Of a DNA stretch of 7,568 nucleotides, positions 1 through 5,181 are shown in pieces. The notes under the pieces are model-generated. The model ran no database searches and was not told where the DNA came from. It was given only the letters and a program-made list of their open reading frames with translations. The stretch is from contig JBKJLF010000478.1 of the NCBI GenBank assembly GCA_046597185.1, positions 1-7,568 on the forward strand, written 5' to 3'. The DNA is from CAMBDR01 sp046597185 (lineage in GTDB: Bacteria; Pseudomonadota; Gammaproteobacteria; Burkholderiales; Burkholderiaceae_D). Within the stretch, counting starts at the first letter, position 1. Each line of letters opens with the position of its first letter. The position numbers and the translations under genes were made by a program.

Positions 1-145
1 ATCCGGGATGCGGGAAAATGATTGGCTGACCCTTTTCAGCATCTTCATGCCGTTGCCCACGGTACAAATCCTGGGGCACCGACTTGTCAAAGAAAAACTG
101 ACTTAACCCCGCATTGACGTAAATTTGCTGCAATTCATTGCCCAT
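1..145 (-). CDS. Hypothetical protein, N-terminal fragment (runs off left edge)
   Basis: The minus strand is open from an ATG at 145 to the window edge, giving 48 residues that begin MGNELQQIYVNAGLSQFFFD and end near IIFPHPG. An in-frame ATG lies four codons upstream (155-157). The ATG at 145 is preferred because GGAG (152-155 on the minus strand) sits six bases before it, whereas nothing resembling a ribosome site precedes the outer ATG. The fragment is soluble in character, with no signal peptide or membrane segment. I do not recognise the family. The evidence for a real gene is the start signal, a promoter-like sequence upstream (178-208) and an unbroken frame to the edge. The product is unknown. 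Confidence 0.55.
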   Translation of the reverse strand, partial: MGNELQQIYVNAGLSQFFFDKSVPQDLYRGQRHEDAEKGQPIIFPHPG

Positions 146-177
146 AAAAAACTCCATAATCAAAACAAAAGTGGCAT

Positions 178-208
178 ATTTTATCATCAAATCGTAATGA
201 CGATGCAA
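178..208 (-). promoter_or_regulatory. Possible sigma70 promoter for the leftmost gene
   Basis: On the minus strand TTGCAT (203-208) is followed after 17 bases by GATAAA (180-185), overlapping TAAAAT (178-183). The AT-rich stretch lies about 35 bases before the ATG at 145. This is a consensus match by eye only. Confidence 0.35.
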
Positions 209-305
209 CAAGGATTTTGATGACGCAAATCGCAAGACATCGAGTGCCGCCGCACAAGCCGATGAAAAACGCATCACAGGACATGCATCATTGGAGGAGC
301 TTGGC

Positions 306-335
306 TGTCCCGCGAGTATGATCCCGCGAGTATGT
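306..335. repeat. Tandem TCCCGCGAGTATG repeat, two copies
   Basis: TCCCGCGAGTATG occurs at 308-320 and again at 322-334, a 14-base period. The first copy is preceded by TG, so TGTCCCGCGA (306-315) is the exact reverse complement of the TCGCGGGACA unit repeated four times at 4899-4965. It therefore looks like an outlying copy of the same family, lying just upstream of the broken acetyltransferase gene. Confidence 0.7.
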
Positions 336-344
336 TATCCAAGC

Positions 345-350
345 TATAAT
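345..350 (+). promoter_or_regulatory. Consensus TATAAT -10 box before the GNAT remnant
   Basis: A perfect TATAAT sits 31 bases before the GTG at 381. The position where a -35 box would lie (about 322-327) is inside the TCCCGCGAG repeat and has no TTGACA-like sequence. Either the promoter is weak or the repeat has replaced its -35 element. Confidence 0.3.
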
Positions 351-380
351 ACAGCTACCAAAATTCGCCCCCATCACATC

Positions 381-932
381 GTGACTAATCCACACACGCC
401 CGACCTTACGCCGCATTTGCGAACCCTTTGCGCCACGCTTTGCACGCTCGAACCGCAGGTGGCTGCCCATGCCGCCGAGATGTTTTGTGTGCTCAGCGAC
501 CCGGCGATTTATGAATTTGAAAATGCGCCGCCAGCCAGTCTTGGCTGGCTAACACAACGATCAGGTTGGAAGCAAGGCGCTCTGCCGATGGCGCAGAGCA
601 ATGCTCAATTGGGTCATCCGCCTGCCAGGCGGGGAGTTGGCCGGGTATGTGCAGGAGAGCGTGATGCAAAATCAAAGCGCGTATGTTGCCTACGAGCTGG
701 CCAGCAAGTATGGCGGCGTGGCATAGGCAGCAATGCGGTCGCCGCCATGATGGACGAGCTGGCCGCGCTGGCCGCGCAATACGGCGTGAACACCTTTGTC
801 ACCATCCTCAAGGCAGGCAACTTCCGCTCGCTGGGTTTGCTCGCCGGACTTGGGTTTGTGCGTGGCAGTGGGCAGCAAGCCAGCGCACACGGTGTTGAGG
901 ATGACGAACTGATCATGCTCAAACCGGCATAA
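381..932 (+). pseudogene. GNAT family N-acetyltransferase (RimL/RimJ-like), three frameshifts
   Basis: Four frame segments read together give one continuous acetyltransferase of about 184 residues, the usual size for RimL-type enzymes that transfer acetyl from acetyl-CoA to an amino group. Segment 1 (381 to about 560) includes MFCVLSDPAIYEFENAPP, typical of the N-terminal strand and helix. Segment 2 (about 566-600) reads LEARRSADGAEQ. Segment 3 (about 601-708) reads LNWVIRLPGGELAGYV and then VAYELASKY. Segment 4 (about 709-932) reads WRRGIGSNAV, the acetyl-CoA-binding RxxGxG loop, then AGNFRSLGLLAGLGFV near the C terminus. Each junction is explained by one missing base: near 562 in a probable GATTC, near 603 in a probable TGGC, and near 709 in a probable TATTGG. 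The GTG at 381 is the most likely start because family similarity begins near there; no clear ribosome site precedes it. The remnant converges on the GRDP-like gene. Three lesions make a functional product unlikely unless they are sequencing errors. Confidence 0.8.
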
Positions 933-968
933 TCATGGCGGAACGATGCAGGGAACAATGCAGGACAT

Positions 969-986
969 CCATGTTCTTTCACATGG
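969..986 (-). other. Small inverted repeat just past the GRDP-like stop codon
   Basis: CCATGT and ACATGG form a perfect six-base stem around a six-base loop, 11 bases beyond the stop codon of the minus-strand gene at 997. No T-run follows on either strand, so it is at best a weak or factor-dependent 3' end structure in the convergent gap. Confidence 0.3.
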
Positions 987-996
987 CACTGCGGCC

Positions 997-1830
997 TTAA
1001 TGGCGAAACTGCACATCCACCAGCCCAATTTGAAAGCCAGCTGGAACCAGCCGTTGTTGTACCAGACGCGTGGCAACTTCGGCCAAGCGTTCGCGGCTCT
1101 GGAAGACGATCATTTCATTCAAAATGTTCAGCTCCACCGGATAGCAAACAATCACCCAAATCGGCAATTTCAACAGGTGCGCCACCGACTCCTGGCGTGT
1201 TGATTGCATTTTGCTGACCGGGTCGCGTTGTCCCCCCATATGTTCAATCGTGTGGCGAAAGTTGCCCACTTCAATGCTGATTGTGTCTTGACTGGCATTG
1301 GCGTGGACCAGATTGACTGCCGCCGGGAAAATCACATTGGCCAGATCGGTAACATTGTGCTTCGGGCCGGGCCATTTCAGGTGGTGCCCGGTGCCGCACC
1401 AGTCATCGTCATCCCAACCAAAACGGTTCAATGCTTCGGTTTTGGTGAATTCGGCGGCGGCCAGTAACTGCTTTTCATCGGTTTCACCACGCTTGCCAAA
1501 AAATGGAAAATGGTGCAGGTAGTGGCCAAACAATAAGCCCGTTTGTACGGTGTATAACTCGGTGTCCAGGATATGGGTATGCCAGACATAATCGATATAG
1601 CGTGAAGGTGAAATTGGTTTACCCGGATTGGCGGCATACAGTGCCAAAAAGCCTTTGTATTTTTTGATGGCATCCATACTTTGGTCATAGGTCAAACCGG
1701 GACGGTCTTCCGGGTGCATCAGTTTATAGGCCAAGGGGCCAAAATCGAGGCTATTGAGCTTTTCCAGAAAGGCCTGCTGTTTTTCCTGTGATTGCGATGC
1801 TTGTGATGTTTGCGATGATTGACGTTCCAT
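997..1830 (-). CDS. GRDP-like (glycine-rich domain-containing protein-like) protein
   Basis: The 277-residue product carries the hallmark of the GRDP-like family (Pfam GRDP-like, named after plant glycine-rich domain proteins). Residues 79-112 run IDYVWHTHILDTELY, then LFGHYLHHFPFFG, including the WHTHI histidine motif, the ILDT turn and the HHFPFFG block. The role of bacterial members is not established; the clustered histidines suggest a metal or ligand site, which is my inference. The N terminus (residues 1-20) is rich in Gln and Ser and probably disordered. Residues 163-277 lie outside the recognisable core and contain the hydrophobic stretch PIWVIVCYPVELNIL. There is no signal peptide. 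The ATG at 1830 is chosen over upstream starts (frame open to 1995) because AAGGAG (1841-1846) precedes it by ten bases and the upstream extension has no family resemblance. The gene is divergent from the Nif11/P450 cassette and shares its 266-base intergenic region. A functional link is possible but not shown. Confidence 0.75.
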   Translation of the reverse strand: MERQSSQTSQASQSQEKQQAFLEKLNSLDFGPLAYKLMHPEDRPGLTYDQSMDAIKKYKGFLALYAANPGKPISPSRYIDYVWHTHILDTELYTVQTGLLFGHYLHHFPFFGKRGETDEKQLLAAAEFTKTEALNRFGWDDDDWCGTGHHLKWPGPKHNVTDLANVIFPAAVNLVHANASQDTISIEVGNFRHTIEHMGGQRDPVSKMQSTRQESVAHLLKLPIWVIVCYPVELNILNEMIVFQSRERLAEVATRLVQQRLVPAGFQIGLVDVQFRH

Positions 1831-2016
1831 GATGGTGGTTCTCCTTGAGGCAGACTGCAATGGGGGTGATTGCGCCACGCAGACGCAATCCGGGCGAACC
1901 AGCATGCAGATAGCGTCGGATAATCCCAAATCCGGTTCAGCCGATTCGTGCATCCAGACTAATGCGGGCAAGCGCGGCTGTATGTACGCTGGCACACAGA
2001 TGCTTTTTTATTTTAA

Positions 2017-2045
2017 TTGTGCCTTGCGGCAACTTCTGTTATGCT
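2017..2045 (+). promoter_or_regulatory. Extended -10 sigma70 promoter for the Nif11/P450 cassette
   Basis: TTGTGC (2017-2022) is separated by exactly 17 bases from TATGCT (2040-2045), which is preceded by an extended -10 TG at 2037-2038. AT-rich sequence (2003-2017) lies just upstream and could act as an UP-like element. Transcription would start near 2052, about 45 bases before the precursor ATG. Confidence 0.5.
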
Positions 2046-2085
2046 CTTACACGAAATCCTTTTATCGCTAATCCACCATCCTTTT

Positions 2086-2091
2086 GAGGAG
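2086..2091 (+). promoter_or_regulatory. Strong ribosome binding site of the Nif11-like precursor
   Basis: GAGGAG lies five bases before the ATG at 2097, the best Shine-Dalgarno sequence in the window. The P450 start downstream has only weak purine matches. This contrast would give much more precursor peptide than enzyme from one mRNA, as expected for a RiPP precursor/modifier pair. Confidence 0.7.
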
Positions 2092-2096
2092 CTTTT

Positions 2097-2360
2097 ATGA
2101 CTGTTGCAAGCAAATTTCTGACCGCCGCCGTACTCGTCGCCCAATTCTTGTCCAATGTCGAGGCCAGCCCCAGCCTGCAAGCAGGCATGCAGGCGGCCGA
2201 TGGTGATGTGGCTCAAATCGTCATGATTGCGCAAGGTGCTGGCTTCAACCTGAGCGAAGAACAATTCGTGGCCGGGTTTGATGCGGTCATGGCCGAGCCT
2301 GCGGTGGCATTTGGTCATCCGGAAGTGTATTTCGGCCACCCGGAAGTGTATTTCAGTTGA
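2097..2360 (+). CDS. Nif11-like leader peptide; candidate RiPP precursor with repeated GHPEVY core
   Basis: The product has 87 residues. Residues 17-58 match the Nif11-type leader pattern (FL..VE..P.L, then a short acidic turn, then IA...GF..S.E.F): here FLSNVEASPSLQAG, AADGDVAQIVMIAQ and GAGFNLSEEQF. Nif11-type leaders precede many ribosomally made, enzymatically modified peptides and guide the tailoring enzyme. The C-terminal tail, residues 72-87, is FGHPEVYFGHPEVYFS: two exact GHPEVY units, each bracketed by Phe. This looks like a repeated core peptide. There is no double-glycine cleavage motif before it, so the leader/core boundary is unknown; EPAVA at residues 67-71 is a plausible linker. 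There are no Cys residues, and Ser/Thr are almost absent from the tail, which argues against a lanthipeptide or thiopeptide and leaves His, Tyr, Phe and Pro as modifiable side chains. A P450 gene follows after 25 bases. The N-terminal 23 residues (K6, then FLTAAVLVAQFL, then VEA) could also be read as a Sec signal peptide, the main alternative. The start is fixed by the strong ribosome site. Confidence 0.72.
   Translation: MTVASKFLTAAVLVAQFLSNVEASPSLQAGMQAADGDVAQIVMIAQGAGFNLSEEQFVAGFDAVMAEPAVAFGHPEVYFGHPEVYFS
2310..2351 (+). repeat. Two 21-base units encoding FGHPEVY
   Basis: Unit 1 is 2310-2330 and unit 2 is 2331-2351, immediately adjacent and in frame. They differ at three of 21 bases (TTT/TTC, GGT/GGC, CAT/CAC), all third positions and all synonymous, so the peptide repeat is exact. 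A further Phe codon follows unit 2 before Ser and the stop. Confidence 0.9.
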
Positions 2361-2385
2361 TCTCCCCCGGTCAGGCGCATGCTTC

Positions 2386-3696
2386 ATGAATAAGCCGCCC
2401 GGCCCCATCGGTCATTATGCCAGCGGGCACAGTCGCGAATTTGCGGCTGACCCGCTGTCTTTTTTGCTGGAGCAACACCAGCAGTATGGCGATTTCTTTC
2501 GCTTTCGGCTTGGCTTAACGCAAGTGTTCGTGGTATCCAACCCGGAACACATCGGCCGCATCCTTACTTCCGACAGTTTTACCGACAAACCCGGCTCCGA
2601 ACGCATCCAGGCAGCCTATGCCAGCAGTGTGGCGCGGGTTGAGGGGCCAGAACATTTGGCGCGGCGGCGCATGCTGGCCCCCGCTTTCACCTGGGATGCG
2701 ATGGCGCGCCTGGGTACAGGCATCGCCGAAGCAAGCCGTCGCCATATCGATAACTGGCAAGCCGGGCAGTTGCGCCCATTGGCCGCCGACATGAAAGCCA
2801 TTGTATTTGATAGTTTAAGCTGCGCCCTATTGGGCCAACAAGGGCGCGAGCACGGCGCAGCCATGGGGCGTGTGATTGGCGTGATCGAAGCCTGGCTCGG
2901 GCGGCAGCCGATGGAAGAGGCGCAATTTCGCAGCGCAGAAAGCGAACTGGTCGCCATCTTGCAGAAAGCCGCCACCGATCGTGCCACTGATCGCGCCATG
3001 GAACGTGCCACCGATCATGGCAAAAGCGGTGCGCAAGCGGGTGATTTACTCGATTGCCTGCTCGGCGCGGCCGTGGATGGCACGGTGCTGGTGGATGAAA
3101 TCGCCATGATGTTGATGACCAGCATCCCCACCGCCAGCGCATTGGCCTGGCTTTGGCACTATCTGGCAAGCCAGCCCGAAACGCTGGCGCGTGCGCAAGC
3201 GGAAGTGGTGGCGGTGGTCGGTGCCGAACTACCCGCCAGCCACCACTTTGCGCAATTACGCTATCTGGACCACATTGCCGCCGAAGCCTTGCGCCTGCAC
3301 CCGCCCGTGTGGACGCTGGCGCGGGTGGCATTGCGTGACTGGTCATTGGAACAATACACTATTCCAGCCGGGGCCGAAGTGATGATGAGCCCGTATCTGG
3401 TGCATCGGCTGGCGCAATACTGGCCCGAGCCGGAGCGCTTTGCCCCGGAACGCTACGAAGTCGATAGCCCCTTGTACCAAACCCGTCCGCGTTTGGCGCT
3501 GTTGCCATTTGGTGGCGGCAGCCGTAAGTGCATAGGCGAGCGACTGGTGCGGCTGTTGATGGTGCTCTCCTGTGCCACCGTGTTGCAGCGCTTGCGCCCG
3601 GTTGTGCCACCCGGCTACGCACTGGCCACTGATGGCGTGCGCCCAATGCACAATAAAAATCCCTTGATGTTTGAAGCGGTACTGGCGCAGGCTTGA
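2386..3696 (+). CDS. Cytochrome P450, candidate RiPP-tailoring enzyme
   Basis: This is a complete P450 of 436 residues. The N terminus has the usual proline-rich opening (MNKPPGPIGHY) with no membrane anchor, so a soluble class is likely. The C-helix region reads ARRRMLAPAF. The K-helix ExxR motif is EALR (E300, R303), followed by the PERF-type block PERFAPERY. The heme loop is FGGGSRKCIG (residues 375-384), which fits FxxGxRxCxG with C382 as the axial thiolate. The I-helix oxygen-activation motif, normally (A/G)Gx(D/E)T, reads TSIPT at residues 245-249: the threonine (T249) is kept but the glycine and acidic residue are replaced by Ser and Pro. Residues 196-211 hold four ATDR-like tetrapeptides. 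The ATG at 2386 is chosen because earlier in-frame starts (frame open from 2278) would overlap the precursor and add non-P450 sequence; its ribosome site is weak. It lies 25 bases after the Nif11-like gene, probably in one transcript. By position the substrate may be that peptide; oxidative crosslinking or hydroxylation of Tyr/His is an inference. No ferredoxin or reductase is adjacent. Confidence 0.9.
   Translation: MNKPPGPIGHYASGHSREFAADPLSFLLEQHQQYGDFFRFRLGLTQVFVVSNPEHIGRILTSDSFTDKPGSERIQAAYASSVARVEGPEHLARRRMLAPAFTWDAMARLGTGIAEASRRHIDNWQAGQLRPLAADMKAIVFDSLSCALLGQQGREHGAAMGRVIGVIEAWLGRQPMEEAQFRSAESELVAILQKAATDRATDRAMERATDHGKSGAQAGDLLDCLLGAAVDGTVLVDEIAMMLMTSIPTASALAWLWHYLASQPETLARAQAEVVAVVGAELPASHHFAQLRYLDHIAAEALRLHPPVWTLARVALRDWSLEQYTIPAGAEVMMSPYLVHRLAQYWPEPERFAPERYEVDSPLYQTRPRLALLPFGGGSRKCIGERLVRLLMVLSCATVLQRLRPVVPPGYALATDGVRPMHNKNPLMFEAVLAQA
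2971..3018 (+). repeat. Four 12-base units encoding ATDR-type tetrapeptides in the P450
   Basis: Units at 2971-2982, 2983-2994, 2995-3006 and 3007-3018 encode ATDR, ATDR, AMER and ATDH. They lie between the helix containing FRSAESELVAILQKA and the I helix, where P450s carry a variable loop. The period is a multiple of three, so the gene stays in frame. It looks like a recent loop expansion. Confidence 0.75.
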
Positions 3697-3797
3697 TGTA
3701 GGCTTGATAAGCGGCAAGGCTGTGCTGTCGGCTGGCCCCGACTGAATGGATGTCCTGTTTTCGCTCCCTCCCTTTCACCTCTCGTACTTTTGGCTAA

Positions 3798-3826
3798 TTG
3801 TCATAAATAATATTTCCCTGTACCTT
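3798..3826 (+). promoter_or_regulatory. Weak promoter candidate before the truncated protease
   Basis: TTGTCA (3798-3803) is followed after 17 bases by TACCTT (3821-3826). A second weak pair is TTGCAC (3897-3902) with CATAAC (3922-3927, 19-base spacer). Neither is convincing. The rest of the 3697-3970 gap shows no gene and no clear terminator for the P450. AAAGAGA about nine bases before 3971 is a modest ribosome site. Confidence 0.25.
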
Positions 3827-3970
3827 TGTGGTGCGGCAATGTTCGCCGTAAAAACGCAGCAGCCAGCAAGGGCTGGCGTAATTGGAATCCATCAAATTGC
3901 ACGTCTTTGCCTGGTTGTGAGCATAACGGGACACAATCCCTGATCGAATAATTATTAAAGAGACATTATC

Positions 3971-4896
3971 ATGACCAACGAATTTCGTTTCGTAGCACGC
4001 CCGCTTCTTCGTCCCCTCCTTTTAACCGTTTTGGTCACCAGCGCATACAGTGCCATGGCGGCAGAGCGGGTTGATTTGGAAAGCGGTTTGGCCAACCATC
4101 CCACCTTGGGCGCTTTGGGTGCCGTCAGCGCACACAGCCTTACGGGCTTGAGCACCAATGAATTGCGCGCCGTTAAAACCCGCAAACTGGCCAATGGCAA
4201 AGTCATTACCCGTTACCAGCAATTTCACCAGGACGTGCCAGTCTGGGGCGAAGCCATTGTTGAGCGGCGTGACAATGCCAGTGCAAACCCCAGCCTGGTT
4301 GGCATCATGTTGAAAAACATCGGCAATGATTTGCCTGTCATTAAGCCAAACCTGACCCTGGAAGCGGCGCTGCAACATGGCAAAACCCGCGCAGGCGCGC
4401 AAAAAAGCCGCAATGAGCAAGTCAAACTGTATCTGAAACAGGATACGAATGGTGTTGCCTATCCTTTCTATCTGGTGTCGTTTGTGAATGAGAGCGCCAA
4501 AACCACCAGCCGTTCGTTTTTCATGATCAACGCCATCACCGGTGCCGTGCTGGAACATTGGGAAGGCATTACCCATGTCGATGGCACTGGCCCTGGCGGC
4601 AATGCCAAAACCGGGCAATATGAATATCAGGTGGGTGGCAAATATGGCCCCTTGAGCGTGACGCAATCCGGCAGCACCTGCGCGCTGATAGCCCGAATGT
4701 GTACACCGTTAACATGAATGGCGGCACCACCGCAACAAACACCCACACCTTTACCTGCCCGCACAATACCGTCAAAGCCATCAATGATGCCTATGCGCCG
4801 ATGAATGATGCGCACTTTTTCGGCAACGTCACCTTCAATATGTATCAAAGCTATTTGGGCATTCGGCCGATCAGCCAAAAGCTGAAAATGCGTGTG
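3971..4896 (+). pseudogene. M4 family metallopeptidase (LasB/vibriolysin type), 5' half only, frameshifted
   Basis: This is the front half of a secreted zinc protease. Residues 1-30 form a Sec signal peptide (FRFVARPLLRPLLLTVLV, then AMA before the cleavage point). An FTP propeptide domain follows (about 50-100, with RYQQFHQDVPVWGEAIVERR), then a PepSY-type propeptide domain (about 125-198, ending MINAITGAVLEHWEGI). The mature enzyme would begin near residue 202 (TGPGGNAKTGQYEY, close to the LasB N terminus). One base is missing near 4687: the first frame continues only to 4717, while the true protein continues in the next frame as DSPNVYTVNMNGG through MNDAHFFGNVTFNMY to SQKLKMRV. At about 4896 homology stops where the TCGCGGGACA array starts. 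The HExxH zinc motif and everything after it are absent and are not found after the inserted unit. An intact paralog lies downstream in inverted orientation. The lesion falls after the propeptide, so a secreted propeptide of up to 248 residues could still be made. Confidence 0.88.
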
Positions 4897-4898
4897 AT

Positions 4899-4982
4899 TC
4901 GCGGGACAACCAATTCTTCGCGGGACAACCAATTCGCGGGACAACTACAATTCATTCGCGGGACAACCACAATTCGCGGGAA
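4899..4982 (+). repeat. Irregular TCGCGGGACA direct-repeat array
   Basis: TCGCGGGACA occurs exactly at 4899-4908, 4918-4927, 4934-4943 and 4956-4965, with a fifth, slightly changed copy (TCGCGGGAA) at 4974-4982. Start-to-start spacings are 19, 16, 22 and 18 bases, and most copies are preceded by AATT or ATT and followed by ACC or ACT. Degenerate relatives (GTTCGCGGAA near 5005, AGTTCGCGGAG near 5063) continue downstream. The array starts exactly where protease homology ends. Confidence 0.85.
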
Positions 4983-5079
4983 AGTCAAGCTAAAGTTCAG
5001 GGATGTTCGCGGAATAATCGTTCGGGAGGGACGTTCGCATGACACGGACGGAGGGTCCCCAAGTTCGCGGAGCAAATTA

Positions 5080-5145
5080 ATAACCGGGTTATCGGCACCG
5101 AGATGGTGCTGTTCGGTTCCCTCCTTCTGAGTTGTAATGGAGGGA
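5080..5145. other. Three inverted repeats downstream of the transposase gene
   Basis: The plus strand contains ATAACC-G-GGTTAT (5080-5092), GCACC-GAGAT-GGTGC (5095-5109) and TCCCTCC with GGAGGGA around a 14-base loop (5118-5145). They lie 37 to 102 bases past the transposase stop codon. No T-run follows on the minus strand, so an intrinsic terminator is not supported. They may be REP-like foldbacks recognised by a RAYT; the last stem ends in GGGAC, matching the core of the flanking repeats. Confidence 0.45.
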
Positions 5146-5181
5146 CTAGGTTTTGGCTATGCTTGCCTCAATCGCCGAGGA

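Noticed and set aside
1831..1995. N-terminal extension of the GRDP-like protein to 1995
   Set aside because: The ribosome site at 1841-1846 fits the ATG at 1830, and the added 55 residues lie in the intergenic promoter region with no family resemblance.
2278..2385. Upstream in-frame start of the P450, overlapping the precursor gene
   Set aside because: The extra 36 residues are an out-of-frame reading of the precursor core and have no P450 character.
3689..3708. AGGCTTGAT direct repeat at the P450 stop codon
   Set aside because: It is two nine-base copies only, with no further structure; probably chance or a trivial duplication.
3727..3742. GTCGG/CCGAC hairpin after the P450 as a terminator
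   Set aside because: The stem is only five bases and no T-run follows directly, so it is not a convincing intrinsic terminator.
3927..3933. CGGGACA core upstream of the truncated protease as another member of the repeat family
   Set aside because: A single seven-base match is expected by chance in a window of this size.
4899..4982. CRISPR array
   Set aside because: The repeat unit is about 10 bases with 6-12 base irregular gaps, far too short for CRISPR repeats and spacers, and there are no cas genes.
4699..5130. 143-residue open frame as a fusion protein across the protease/repeat junction
   Set aside because: The first part is frameshifted M4 protease and the rest is translation of the repeat array. 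It has no start signal of its own.
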